64,000 nt of DNA. Source: Prorocentrum cordatum (lineage: Eukaryota > Sar > Dinophyceae > Prorocentrales > Prorocentraceae). Below the pieces are notes generated by a model. The model worked only from the letters and a program-made list of their open reading frames with translations, searched no databases and was not told the DNA's origin. How positions within the stretch are numbered: position 1 is the first letter of the stretch; the number at the start of each line of letters is the position of its first letter. Shown here in pieces: positions 32,293-44,800 of this stretch. The stretch covers positions 1,202,469-1,266,468 of the forward strand of contig CAUYUJ010020726.1 in assembly GCA_963575745.1 (NCBI GenBank), given 5' to 3'. The position numbers and the translations under genes are program-made.

Positions 32293-34857
32293 ATGGCCCC
32301 CGCCAAGCCGGAGCGCCGTCGCTCTTCCAAGCAGCCGCCGAGCTCACGTCCTGCAGCTGAAGGATCCCTCCTCAAACGCAAACAGGACTGCATTGCAGCC
32401 TTCAAGCAAGCGGGGTCTGACCGCCCCACAGCCGCATACAACGGGCTCGCCGAGCTGAACGCGGACGAGCTGCAGGCACGTACGACATGCACAAGACCAA
32501 CACCAAGAAGCTCGGCAGTGCCTTGATTCGCATGTGTGCCGCCAACCAGATCAGCTACACGCTGGATCACCACCAGCGCAGCAAGCCTAAGCGCAATGGT
32601 GGTGACACATCCTATCCACCAGCTGCGTCCGCACGTATTCAGGCTGCGGACGCCAAATTTATTGCCTTGGACCCGGCCTTCTGGAAGGTCCCAGTCCTGG
32701 CCGAACCCACATCACTCGACGACGGCAAGACGTACTAGCCCAGCATCAGCCTCCACGACTACGAGAGTGGCGAGCGGCTGCTGCAGCACCATCTCGAGCA
32801 GGGTAAGCGTACCACGGGTCAGCTCGCGATCGCTGTCATGGCCCAAAAAACGACAACTACGTCGGCACCGAGCTCGCCGTCCCCGTGCTGAAGCGCCACC
32901 CCAAGGCGCCCAATGTGGTTCACACGCACGTCCCCGTGACCGTGTACCAGCTGGGCACCAAGGAAGTCGCCTGCACGGAAAAAGTAGCCGTCGCCACCAT
33001 TGATCCTGCCGACCACGTATGCTGGATTCGGGTGACCAGACATGAAACCGAAGCCATCGCCGCAGTCCCCTCCATGCATCAGGCCTTCGAGGATCAGTTT
33101 TCGGGAGGCGCCCCCGTGAACGGTGGTCCACGCGCCAAGGGTCCTTTCCGAGGGGATTCCGCTCCACAGGACAAGGCGCGCAAAAACCAAAAGCACAGGG
33201 AGTCTAAGAAAGACGCTCGCCGCCAGGAGCTCGACAGTCAGCTGCAGGACACCTTCAAGGCCCTTTTCCACGGCAACTTTAACGCCGTCACTATCCTCGA
33301 ACCCTGCAAAAGTCTAGGCAGGTACGGATCTGGCGTCGGAAAAAGGTCCCTGGCTGCCACTTTCGGCGTCAGTCTTCAAGCAGTTGACAAGGTCTTGGCG
33401 GGTTCGGGGCAACTCGGCGCCACCTACGACCTCAGCAACGTAGGTGCGGACGAGCACACGGCAGACAAGTACCAGACCGTGTGGTTCCCCGAGGACCAGC
33501 CCATCACGATGGCAGAGGCGTTCCAGAAGTCGGTGGACTTCAAAGCCCTAGGAGTCGTCAGACACGGCAAGTCAGGCTTATTGGGGATCCGTGTTGCACG
33601 TGGTCAGACGCCGCCAAGGCCGCTGCCGTCAGCATCCGTGGCTGCGAAGCCACTCTCGCCAAGACGCTATACCGCATCACGGGCATTGCGGCACGCCATG
33701 CCACGCTGACTCAGCTTGCCAAGACTCTCACGGGCCCGTCCGTCAAATGGGACTGTGAGGTCTACCCCACCGCCTGGGACCCAGCCACTTCGGCGCAGTT
33801 TGCCTTAGTGCGCGCTCATCGTCCCCCACCCACATATACGGTACAGGTCGCAGGGTGCCCCATCCCGTGGAGCATCACCGAGGCCCCGTTGGCTGAGGTC
33901 GTGCAGAAGAGGGACAACGTTACCATTGTCACCCCTACCACTATCACAGAGCCTGTGACGCCGCCCGCCCGTGGTGGCGGCTTCAGCCCCGCCACGGGCA
34001 CACTCTTAACCAAAGCGGCCCAAAGCCCCTACCTCCACGACCTCATGACTGCCACGCCCAAAGGCAAGGGCGTCGCACCGCTCCCGATCCCCAAGGGGGA
34101 GCCTTTAGCCAAGCGCCACCGATCCTCCAGCGGGAAACGCGACGCCACGCCGCACGCAAGATCACACGGCGCTCCAGGCCGCAGCTCCTCTGCACCCCCG
34201 CACGGCACGGATGGAGCTGCCGAGCTGACGGCCGTCCAAGGACCAGGTGGGGACGGGCATGACCCGCAACCTGGCACGGGGGCGGCCGAAGGTGGGGGCC
34301 ACACGGAAGGGCACGCTGACGCAGCCGCTGAGGTACCAGGCGACGTCGAGATCCTCTCATCAGAGGATGAAGTCAGCGTGGCATCGCGCGAACCGAACAC
34401 CCTCGGCGAACGCTTCGCTACGGCCCCTAAACTGTCAGATGCCGCTACGACCCGCATCCAACACATGGAACAACAGCACGAGCTGCGTGCCAACACGGTG
34501 GACAACATGCAGGTCCAGCTTGCGGGCGTTCTCTCATCCCAGGCCACACTCACGGAGCACGTTGCAGGCTTGGAACGAGGGCTTGCCACCGTCGTCACTC
34601 AGCAACAGACGGCAACTACCGAAGCTGCTGCACTGCGCGGCGACATCCAGGCCCTCCTCGGGCACCTCACGGGGGGTACCATCCACCTGCCCCAGGTGGC
34701 CACCCTCGATACCCAAAAGGAGGAAGCTGCACCAGTTGCCGACCCCGTGGCTGTCTGCGGGTGGATCGACCAGCCAGGCCAGGTCACCCCAGGGACGGGG
34801 CCCCCAGGGGCTGACAAAGGCAAAGACAAAGGGCGGGCCACACAGGAACCCTATTGA
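32293..34857 (+). pseudogene. Retroelement ORF1, frame-broken
   Basis: Starts at ATG 32293 (MAPAKPERRRSSKQPPSSRP). A continuous protein reading requires frame changes near 32475, at the A6 run near 32845 and near 33585, and passes a TAG at 32736. After the last change the frame is open to 34857. The N-terminal part is Lys/Arg-rich, the middle mixed (AVPVLKRHPKAPNVVHTHVP), followed by a Pro/Gly linker with GGFSPA. A probable coiled coil lies at 34465-34665 (Gln/Leu/Thr-rich heptads, ELRANTVDNMQVQLAGVLSS). ORF1 proteins of LINEs bind element RNA and multimerise; that role is inferred from position and coiled coil only. Confidence 0.5.
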
Positions 34858-35028
34858 AGGTGCCTCAGAGGGCCCGCCTCGGCCCTCCGAGGAAGCGCCT
34901 TCAGAGGCATCCCTTCTCACTTCTCGTCGTACATCCTCCTTGCTATATCATGTCATCTTTGGCAGCAGCACGAGCAAGCTACCTGGTGTAGGGACACCTG
35001 TCATCTTGCTGTGGGTGTGTTTGTTGCA

Positions 35029-37920
35029 ATGTACATGAACATGCAGGGGTACCTAAAGATGCGTGCCGACATGCAGCTTTTGGCTCATCGCTCGCGCCGC
35101 CTGCCAGGCCTCGCCATCATGCGGCGCTTTGCTTTCAGCCTGGCCCTCCCCTCGCTCGCTGGAGCACACCCGTCTTCAGGCGGTGCGCCCCAGCATGGAG
35201 GTGGGTTTCTTCTGCAGCACGTCGAGCGTGCGTCCCTTTTCTACCTCTACGATGACAGCATCTACAAGTACGATCACTGCACCATCTTGGACCCGATCGT
35301 CAACGGCACCGCTGCCGCGAGTCCGTGCAGTATTGGCCAGGCACACAGTGGCGGCTTCAGCCCCGCTGCTGTGCCCCGCTATTGCCCTACGGGTCCCACC
35401 ACTCCCATGCGAGATAGGGGCGAACCCGAGGAAGACCCTGCTTTCTGGCACCTGATGATGATCCGCGCCCGGCTCATACCGTGTGCTGCGGCGTGGGCAC
35501 CAGGTGAGGATAACCAGGACATGTTCTGGGCATGGCTCGAGGACTGCGTCCCGTACATCCTGGCGACGCTCCATCTGCCACAGTACGATCACCTCTTCCT
35601 TGAGGCGTCCGAGGACACCACCGACGCCCTGCGTCATCGCACCGCGGTCGACATGTGCGAGGACATCTGGCACAGAGCGGGCCCCGACAGGCAGCGCATC
35701 AACCGCAACCTCACTCGGATCCAGAGCAGCCGCGAGTACGCCACCCGCTATTTCGGCCTCCTTCTGGAGTACCAGGGCGCTCGTGCCACGCTCGTTGGCC
35801 CTGAGGCTTTCATGGCACCTTTGCCGCCATACCTCTCACGGGCCCATGCTCTGCTGCCAAGAGGTCTCCCTCCACCCGACCATGACGCCATGGCGTACCT
35901 CGCTGATGTTATCCTGCACCAACCGCCAGACATGCTGCCGCTCGTCGAGGCGGAGCTCGCTGCGGCGCCGACGGACGGCACCGATCAGGCCGCAGAAGAT
36001 CCCGTATCATGGCTGCTCCAGCACATCGCGGCCAGCGATATCGGCAATACATCCATGGACTCGTTCCACGCGTCGGAGGATAGCCAGGACGACATCGATA
36101 TCCAGGATCGAGACGGCACGATACCATCAGGCGACTCGGCTCAGCGCGACCGCGACGGTGAGCCTCACTCTGGGCTCGCCCCGTGGCAACGCAGTGCGCC
36201 CCACACCTCAGATCAGGCCGACTCTTCTGCGCGGCCTAACGACGCTGAAGGCGTCACTGCCGCTGATGTGACTAGTCATTCCACTGCCTCGCCAGCTCAT
36301 GCCAGGCCGTGCAGTGGCGGCTTCAGCCCCGCTGCACCACTGGCTAGACCTGGACATCCCCAGACCGCAGGAGGTGACAACGTGACTGACTCCAACCCCA
36401 GTGCCATCGACCACTGGCAGGCCGACATCGACAACGACCCCATCGATGATGAACACCCAGATGCCAGCGGTCCCCACGAGCCCCAGCACAGCTCAGCGGC
36501 ATCACGACATTGTGGCTGCCTCATCTGCCTCCTGGTGGCCACGTACGCCATCGCGATAGCAATGCCGTACAAGGACCAGATCGATGGATACTTGCCGACC
36601 CCGAGCCGAGACCCCAGCTACCGACAACGACGACGACGCCAAGCGACCGCACCAGGCCCATCGGTGTCCACTATATTCCGACGCAAAACGACATACTATG
36701 TCACGTCCACATTGAGGGCCACTCTCAAATGGACCAGCGACAAACTCAGAGATGGTGTCTCGGGCGGAGCCACTGCAGTCGGGAGCGGCTTCGGGGGCGT
36801 CCTTAAATGGGCCAGCGGCAAGCTAGGGGCCATAGCCACGGGTGGAGTTGTGTGTGGTCTTCTACTCGTCGGTGCCAAACTCCTTGCCCAGGGAGCTGTC
36901 GGACACGTAGGCGCCCGCATATGTGCGCGGGCCCTGGACTCATCCACTGCCCACTGGTGCCTCCGCTGTTGCCAACCGAGCAGGAAGCCGAAGGACGAGG
37001 CCACACACAAAATGCCGTGCACGCTCGCCGACGAACACGACGACCAGCAGGTGCACGCACTCCGACATCCGCTGCTACAGGAACACTACGCCGCAGCTGT
37101 TGCCGCCGCAGTCGCCGACGTCACCACCGCCACTACCGCCGCCATCGCTGAAGTCACAGCCGCCGTATCGCGAGCCTCGTCTGTCACACCAAGATCGACC
37201 AGCCCGACGCCACGAGACGGCTCCAAGAACGGCACGACATTCGGTAACCTACCGACCAACGAGGATGCCACAGCACACGGTAGCGACACCGAGCCAAGGG
37301 AAACGAGAGAACGCACCCATGGCAGCCCGTGGTCCATCTTCCGACATGCTGACGCTCGTGGTTCCTCCCCCGACGCGGACACCCAACCACCACGACGGCG
37401 GGCACGCTATGCATCACCTGACAGGCCCCAGGCGCCTTCAGGCCCTGGTACGCCTTACACTGCCCTCAAGCCACCGACACGCAACCCACGCAACACCATC
37501 CAGCGTGACCCAGCGGTCCCCGAGCCGCCGAAGAGCATACTTAACGCCCTGTACCAAAACGGCTTCGCGCTAGGGAACAGTGGCGTGTCCACTGAGGACA
37601 TCAAAGACGCTCTACGACTCCACGACCACCCTCGATTCACTCACGACCCAACACTCCAAGTGCTGGGGCCGTGGACGGACATCATGCAGAGGCCACCGAA
37701 CCGCCTCACTTGGGTGCTGGAAGACTCGGGCGGCAACCCGGGCGAGACAATTTTCCCATACCTCACGTGGGACCTCCGTCAACCCACCACCGACGCGCCC
37801 ACTGTTTTCTGGCATGGACCCGCGGCGACCTTGCGGCCCGTCTTGCTGCCTGTGGAGGGCACCTCTTGCCAGGCCCCCGCCGTGAAGCGAAGGGTCGAAC
37901 TGGCCCAACGTTGGCCGCAC
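35029..37920 (+). CDS. Retroelement middle ORF, part 1: membrane-like segments
   Basis: First ATG 35029; an upstream GTG at 35011 is in frame but not preferred. Around residue 31 the run MRRFAFSLALPSLAGAHP looks like a signal peptide (basic, hydrophobic, small residues before a likely cut). Two hydrophobic helices follow: LICLLVATYAIAIAM (about residues 498-512) and GGVVCGLLLVGAKLLAQ (about 603-620). A basic linker of about 90 residues lies between them. The rest is Pro/Thr/Ser/Asp-rich with two GGFSPA copies encoded by hairpins. The frame stays open to 38208, but past about 37918 the protein-like reading continues in the frame of the next entry, so one small indel probably separates them. 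Membrane-associated ORFs are not usual in LINEs. Confidence 0.55.
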
Positions 37921-37924
37921 GTAC

Positions 37925-40900
37925 GTGAGCGTGCACCCTTCGCTGGCCGCGTGGTACGCGATACCGCCCCACCCGCCCTACAGTCTCGAAGACGACACCC
38001 TCGCGTGGGGACCCATCGCACTCTGGATGTGCGAAGCCACCCAACCACCGCGCGGGGAAAACAGGCACAACTACGTGAAAGGGGAGGCCCACGGAGCGCG
38101 CCTCATTTACCCTCGGGTCCTGAGCCTCCTCATCCGCATGGACTGGTGTGCCCCCACAGAAGCTGCTTCCAGGTGCCGTGCCCTTCCACACGCCTATGGC
38201 ATGGGTGACTGCGCGCACGCCCTCCACATTGCTGGCTACGATCATCCAGATCTTCGTGAGGCGGCTGAAGCTCACGACCAGGAAGCTAGCACTAGGCGCA
38301 GATCAACCATCGCGGCAGCATGGCCACCACCGCAGGCGCTATACTCGCCAGAAGCGGCGCGAGCATGGGCCAAACAGCACTACGACACGGAAGCAGCCAC
38401 CAGGGACGACCCTAATCAGCCTCGACCACGCGTCTCGCTCCACATACTCCAGCTGGACCCGAAACCACTCATCGACCTGGTGTACACGGGCTTGCAAGCT
38501 GTCCCCGTGCGGGGGCAACCTGACGCACACGGGTCGCGCCCCAGCGGCTCCAGCCCTGGGGCCGCGTCGGACCCACCACGCACGCACAAGTCAGGCACAG
38601 CCTTAGCCCACAGTCCAGACCCCTCATCGACGTCATCTGGAGTCGACGAACGCCGTACGCCATCCCTCATCAGCGCGGCCGCCGCCCTCGCCCGAGGCCG
38701 CGCCCGTGCGCGACGATCTGCCTCTCGCTCGTCACGACAGAGCGACGGGAACTCCACCTCCGACAACAGCGGCATCGAGACGTGGGAGCACATTGTGACG
38801 GAGGAGGAGCCGACTGCCTACCACGTCCTCGCCTACCACGTGCGTGATGTGCGGTCCCGTGTCAACGCCCCTGGCATCGAGGTCTGGCTCGACCCTGGTG
38901 ATCACCACGATGGCGCCTACTTACCGTGGGGGACGACAGTCATGGGCTACCGCGTCATTGACCCTACGGTGGACGGGCGTGACGGCTGGGTCATCCTCCA
39001 TCATGATCACGGCGACACCACTACTAAGCTCTGGGCACCGACCCAAGTCCACGTTAAGGGGGACGACTCCTGGCGCACCGTCATGGTACCAGCGGATATG
39101 GGGCCCCAGTGGATCAGGTGCCATGCCGAGGACGCACGCCTCCCCGCCGAGGTAGTCCGCACTACAGGCCAATCCTGGTTTGCTGACGTCTGGCCCTTGT
39201 GGGATCGCCCGAGACCCCACCCAGACGACCCAGGCACAAACGAGCATGCGCTACCGCCTTTACCAGGACGCTGGTCTTGCCTACAGTGTCGATTCCAATG
39301 CTGCCAATATTGCGCGGCTCGCCGCAACACACAGCTTGGCACCTCGGGCCAACCAACGTGCCCAGACTGCGGCCGCAGCGGACTGCGTACACTTATGGAC
39401 TGGTCCACGGACTACTCGTGCAACAGTTGGACGTGTGCATACAGCACCAATAAGAGGGACTCCGACACATGCTGCCTGTCCAGCAGGTGTCCCCACCCCC
39501 CCAGGCCACACAACCAGCTCGACGTCCGTGCCACAGGGATGCCGCCGCACATCCTTGCCCGCCAATTCGGCAACGCGCCAGCCCTCCACGACCTCAAGGA
39601 ACCCCCCCGAGCGCCTTCAGGCCCCGGGGGAGAACCTCCACAACCAGGGCAAGTTGGCTACCAGGGCCAATGGTACCTCCCACCACAGCCGCGGCGCGTC
39701 CCCAGGCAGGGATTGCCTGACGGCACAACGCGGCCACCTGGATTCACAGGAACGGGGATGCCCGAAGAACCTTCCCCCGACCAACCGCTTTGGAGGGAAG
39801 GCTATGTGCTCTTCAGCCCCCATCAGGCCCTCAAGGAGGAACTCACCTTCAACAAGACGGTCCGCCGACCCTTCTCCCTAGCCATTACCAACATGTACAG
39901 GGATCGTGTCACGGTCAGGACCGTCTGCGAGTTGATCGCCGAGCGCACCCACATGACCCGCACCCGCTGGCGAGATGTGGTACTGTACTGGGACGCCGAG
40001 GGTGGTCCTGGGCCTCAAGCTCTCGACTACGATATGCGACTCTGTGACGCCATGGTGAGCCGTGCCACGACCGAAGCTGAGCTAAACCACGACCGCAGCA
40101 ACCGTGGTAGTTTCTGCCTCTATGGACCAGCGCACCAGCGGGCCATCAACATTACGGCGATCTCAGAGCCGCAGAACATCGACTACACGGAGCATGTGCG
40201 ACGATACTCACCCGTAGGGGGGACCTACCCTGACCACGCCTTCGAGCACGTCTATCGGGGCTGGCAGCGGCCCGACGTGCCCACCATCCTCCCCGACACC
40301 CGTCCCCTCTCGAGAGCCGACTGGCAGCGTCACCAACAGCACCAGCAGCGCATTCAGCAGCGGGACCAACGCGACGCAGGACAGCAGGGCACACCACGCT
40401 ACCGCTCCCCTGCGCGAGTCCCGACAGGCGGTAACACGGCCTACGACGGGGTTGCCGCCTACCACCGTGGTCCCATAGGTGCCATGCCTGCGGCTGCTGG
40501 AGCAGCCGCCTCCAGCTACGGCCAAGCCCCCAACGCCAGGGTTCACCCAGCGGCCATCGGCTACTCGCGTGCACCCCTACATGCCCTAAGGGCCACCTCG
40601 CCAGTGCCAGGGTCCACGCGCGCCTGGGGCCTTTACTCAGGCCGACATGAGGGCCCCTCCAGCAACCAGCCTGCAGTGATAACCCCTGCGGCTTCAGCCC
40701 AGGGGGCTGCAACAAACCGTGGCAGGGCTGGGCGCCCCGAAGGATGGCGCGATGCGAACGTGCGCGCTTGGCAACCGCGCCAGCACACGCCCCCGCCAAA
40801 CGTAGCTGCAGCACTGCGCCCTGCCCAGGCCAAACCTGCCCCACCTGTGCGGGAGAGGCAGCCGCTCACCCCGCTCGTCCTCACGCGCATCCAGGCGCAT

Positions 40901-41848
40901 CGCAGCGCCTCCCCGAGGCACAGCGAGGGAAGCGCCCACCACGTCAGCCCCCGCCCAGACGCGGCCGACCCCGACCAGGCCACAGCCACGGCGGAAGGCG
41001 GCACAAGCGCCTCTCGCCAGCCCAGCCCATCACCCTGCGCGGCGCCGATCCGATCCCCGAGCAGGGCGGATTCTGAGCGCGCTAATGCCCAGGCGACTTC
41101 GCCACGCGACCGTCACACGGGCGGGCGCGTCCCGCGCAGCAGGACCTGCAGCCGCCACAGTTCACGCAAGGCCCCAGGGAGCTCCACGAGCTCGCCGCCT
41201 CGCGAGACTCAGGCCGATGGCCGACCCCCCGAAGTGGTGCCACGCTTCGGAGCCAGCGTCATCGACCCTAGCCAGGTCGACCTCGAGCCGACGCCGTCCA
41301 CGGACCACGAGCCGCAGCTGCTCACCCGCGTGATCGTCCCCATCGACGAGGCGCCAACCTTCGACCCGTTCAAGAACAAGTACCGTGTCAAGAACCTTGT
41401 GGCGGGTTTTGGCGGGGGCTCACCGCTCTCACCTCAGAGTCGGGGCGGTGCCCCCGCCACCTCGGCTGCTGCCGCGGCAGCTGCGGCCCCGCGGGGAATC
41501 AGCCCTGTCCGCAACGTGGGCCTCACGGCAGCGGGCATGGACGAGGCCCAGCGTCAGGCCTCCGATCGTGCTGCTGGAGCCGTTCCACCAGATGCTGCTC
41601 ATCAAGACACTGACGGGGCGGGCGTGTCACCGCAGGAGGGACCAGCGGTGGCGCGTGCGCAGTACATGCGCGTGCGTTGTGCCGCCGCCGCGCCTGGCCG
41701 CCGCCGCTGTCTCGCTTTTGTCTTTGTGTTCGGCAGGATGGATCGAGGAGTCGCCTCCCTCTCCCACTGCTGCCGTCTCACTTCTCCTCCCCTCGTCCCC
41801 TATAGTACAGGAGTGAGGAGGAATTTTCGTGACTTTTTTTTTTACTAA
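37925..41848 (+). CDS. Retroelement middle ORF, part 2: Cys-rich cluster and disordered tail
   Basis: The open frame continues the preceding ORF after a shift near 37918 (SLEDDTLAWGPIALWMCEAT). Residues from 39285 to 39500 form a Cys-rich cluster: CLQCRFQCCQYCAARR, TCPDCGRSG, SCNSWTCAYS, CCLSSRCPHP, compatible with two or more zinc-binding sites. A more globular part follows (SLAITNMYRDRVTVRTVCEL). From about 40250 the protein is Gln/Pro/Ala/Arg-rich and low in order. It overlaps the start of the enzymatic ORF frame. Function is unknown; nucleic-acid binding is inferred from the cluster and basic tail. Confidence 0.55.
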   Translation: MSVHPSLAAWYAIPPHPPYSLEDDTLAWGPIALWMCEATQPPRGENRHNYVKGEAHGARLIYPRVLSLLIRMDWCAPTEAASRCRALPHAYGMGDCAHALHIAGYDHPDLREAAEAHDQEASTRRRSTIAAAWPPPQALYSPEAARAWAKQHYDTEAATRDDPNQPRPRVSLHILQLDPKPLIDLVYTGLQAVPVRGQPDAHGSRPSGSSPGAASDPPRTHKSGTALAHSPDPSSTSSGVDERRTPSLISAAAALARGRARARRSASRSSRQSDGNSTSDNSGIETWEHIVTEEEPTAYHVLAYHVRDVRSRVNAPGIEVWLDPGDHHDGAYLPWGTTVMGYRVIDPTVDGRDGWVILHHDHGDTTTKLWAPTQVHVKGDDSWRTVMVPADMGPQWIRCHAEDARLPAEVVRTTGQSWFADVWPLWDRPRPHPDDPGTNEHALPPLPGRWSCLQCRFQCCQYCAARRNTQLGTSGQPTCPDCGRSGLRTLMDWSTDYSCNSWTCAYSTNKRDSDTCCLSSRCPHPPRPHNQLDVRATGMPPHILARQFGNAPALHDLKEPPRAPSGPGGEPPQPGQVGYQGQWYLPPQPRRVPRQGLPDGTTRPPGFTGTGMPEEPSPDQPLWREGYVLFSPHQALKEELTFNKTVRRPFSLAITNMYRDRVTVRTVCELIAERTHMTRTRWRDVVLYWDAEGGPGPQALDYDMRLCDAMVSRATTEAELNHDRSNRGSFCLYGPAHQRAINITAISEPQNIDYTEHVRRYSPVGGTYPDHAFEHVYRGWQRPDVPTILPDTRPLSRADWQRHQQHQQRIQQRDQRDAGQQGTPRYRSPARVPTGGNTAYDGVAAYHRGPIGAMPAAAGAAASSYGQAPNARVHPAAIGYSRAPLHALRATSPVPGSTRAWGLYSGRHEGPSSNQPAVITPAASAQGAATNRGRAGRPEGWRDANVRAWQPRQHTPPPNVAAALRPAQAKPAPPVRERQPLTPLVLTRIQAHRSASPRHSEGSAHHVSPRPDAADPDQATATAEGGTSASRQPSPSPCAAPIRSPSRADSERANAQATSPRDRHTGGRVPRSRTCSRHSSRKAPGSSTSSPPRETQADGRPPEVVPRFGASVIDPSQVDLEPTPSTDHEPQLLTRVIVPIDEAPTFDPFKNKYRVKNLVAGFGGGSPLSPQSRGGAPATSAAAAAAAAPRGISPVRNVGLTAAGMDEAQRQASDRAAGAVPPDAAHQDTDGAGVSPQEGPAVARAQYMRVRCAAAAPGRRRCLAFVFVFGRMDRGVASLSHCCRLTSPPLVPYSTGVRRNFRDFFFY

Positions 41849-41894
41849 TATTTATGAACCCCCCCCGGCGCAGTGCCGACCGTGTCCCGCCTAT

Positions 41895-44800
41895 ATGGAT
41901 GGCCTGACGGCGGCTTCAGCCCCGATCAAGCTAGCCCATAGTAACGCCATGAGCTCCTACTGTGGCCAAGCCTCCTACTGGGGCGAGGGCCAAGCTGACC
42001 TTCACCGTGCGGGGCGCGCAAACCCCAGTTCCACCGATGGAGACGGGCCAGGTCGCTCCATACACCTCGTCAGCCTTAACATCACCAGTCTCTCAGCGAA
42101 CTGGCCAACCATCACCGCCCTTGGTGTCGACCACAACGCCGCTGTCATAGCACTGCAGGAGACCCGACATGCCAAGCCGACTAGGCAAGCCATCGCTACC
42201 AGCGCCGCCAATCCTCTCCACGGTGGATACCACGCCAGTCTTGGGCCTGACCTTGATCTGGCGCGAGCCCAGCGCAGAGCTGCCCACGGCGGCACTGATC
42301 ACACCGTTGTGGGCAACACTGGCGCCTCGGGAGGGGTCGCCATTCTCTCTAAGGATGCCATCGTCGACTCCACTGTCGACGACAATGCGCCCTGTATCGC
42401 CGCCCTCAAGGCCAAGAAAAGATGGCATGAGGTCTTTCTCCCACTCTGCACTCAACACCGCCGTAGGCGGCGACGAAATAACCATGGGCCCGCGGGGATC
42501 TACATAGCGAGCCTTTACGGGATTGCTGGAGGAGACAGCACAGCTCTCTTTCGGCTCGCTGACTGTGCCGCCGCTAGGGTCGGCTCAGCACCCTACTTCA
42601 TCTGCATGGACGCCAACACGAACATTGACGACAATCCACACCTTCTGCACATGTTGCAGCACGGATGGTCCAACGTCGCTGAGGGCACACCAGACCACAC
42701 CATGCACACCTATGGCAATATCCCTGATTGGGACCGCGTCACCAAGTGCCCCCGCACTTCGCGCATCGATTATATCATTGCCAACCAGGCGGCGCGATCC
42801 CTTGTCACCGACTTCTGCTACCTTCGCGACTTGCCTGCGAAGTCTCACGTTGGCCTGCAGGTCACGCTTGACCTCAGTCGCCTCGACCATACGGCCCGAC
42901 GTCTTCTTGCCCCTACGCCCTACCCGCCCGACGATGGAGTTCATGAGGGGCACGAGCTGCAAGCACTTGGGACCCTCATCGCTGGGCGGTACCAGGACCG
43001 CATGGAGCAGGCCGACGCACGAGACGACGTGGAGCGCATGTTCACCCTGGCTAACGAGGCCAGTCATGAGTACCATCTCACCCGTCTACGCGATCTGCCA
43101 CCTCCACCGCCCCACCAACCAAAAAAGAAGCCCCCCACCATGCACGGGCTCACGCCTACGTTCGAGGATCGACCGGTTGTCCCCCGCGCGTTCCCCACCT
43201 ACGGAGCTTCCACGATTCACATGAACCGACTGCGCAAGCTCCATCGGCAACTCTGCGAGCTCCGTTTCATCGGACAGCACCACCATCTAGATTGCCGTGC
43301 TATCCCGCCGTACCTCGCGCAGCGCATCGACTGCACGTGGGCCGCGGCCCGCCTCTTATGCCACAAGCTGCGCCCCACGGTTCTCCTGGAATTCCCCGAG
43401 GCCTGGGCCCCAGACGAGCCAGTGCCGCACGGGGAGCACCTTGACGTTTTGATCCAACATCTCGACTTAGAGCTGGCGCGACGCGCGAACCGTGCCAAGG
43501 CGGAACGCATCAGGATATGGGCCGAGGGCGTCCGTGAGCCAAGCGGGCGAAAGGCGGCCATATACGCACGAGCTGCTGATAGCTCGCCCACGGCGTATCT
43601 CCGCACACCTACCACTCCTGACGATACGCAATTCCACTGCGACACCAACGCCTTCAAACCTGACGAAGCTTGCACGGACGACAGCGACGCTGACACCGAA
43701 GCTGGCGGCTTCAGCCCCGGCGACGGTAGTTCGCCCGACACGGACAGCGACGAAGACCACACCCGTGAACCACCACCTGCGCAAGTCCCCGACATCCTCC
43801 CTGCCAACGCCATTGTTGCTAACATCAAGGACATGCTGAAGCTCATGGTCGACACCTGGGAGCCCATCTTGGGCAGGTACCGCGCACGTGCGGGACATGA
43901 TGCCGAAGCCATGCCGACGTGGGCCGACTTCTACGACGAGTACCGACAGGAGCTGCCTACGCCATCACCAGCTACCCCTTTCCACCTCACCGACGACCAA
44001 CTCATCCACTTCATTCGCACCCGTTCACCGAGACGCGCGGGGGGTCTGGACGGTTGGACTACTAAGGAGGCAAAGGAGCTTCCCGACGACATTCTTCGCC
44101 TCTTCGCCAGCGTTCTACGAGCTATGCAACGCACTGGCACCATCCCAGAACCCCTCCTCCACGTCCCAAACCCGTGCCTCCGAAAAGGCCGAGGCGAACT
44201 CCCAACGGACCAACGACTTCTCTCGGTGCTTTCCGTTTGGATGTACGCGTGGGAAGCACCAGCTTACCGCAGCCTCACGGACTGGCGGAAAGGATGGACC
44301 CACGCCACGAGTTTTGGCGCTGTTCCCAAAGCTACCATTGGGGACGTCAGCACTTCTCTCGCCCTTCGCATCGAACACGCCAGAGCCCTTCTCCTTCCCT
44401 TGGCTGGAGCTGCCCTGGACCGTCAGAAGTGTTTCGACTATCTCATCACGGACATATGCCTTAACCTCGCGCTTCACGCGGGGTGTCCCCAAGACATCGT
44501 TACTGTCCGCAGAAACTTCTACAGGCGCCACAAACGTTACATCCGCATGAACGGTGCGTACTCTAAGGAACTGGCCAGGACAAACGGTCACCTCCAGGGA
44601 AGCTCTTGGTCCCTGGACGACATTAAGCTGCTCATGTGCGTCTGGACCAAGAGACAGCATCGTTACGTGCCGCGGTCACTCAGCACTACTTTTGTTGACG
44701 ACAGCAACTCCACTACCCACGCCGCGCCCGAGTTGCAGAAATCTCTTGATGAAACCGCCAAGTTTGATCGATTTTCTGGTCAACGCATTCATCCTGGAAA

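Noticed and set aside
33638-33653. 6-bp hairpin with GCGA loop in ORF1
   Set aside because: Isolated; it lacks the bulged C and TTCA loop of family A and sits far from family B, so it is treated as chance.
34890-34912. Additional family A hairpin at GCGCCTTCAGAGGC
   Set aside because: The apical stem would need a 6-nt loop and the lower stem does not pair; at best a decayed copy.
43217-43912. Minus-strand ORFs within the LINE ORF2
   Set aside because: Antisense shadows of a GC-rich coding fr ame that carries complete enzymatic motifs on the plus strand.
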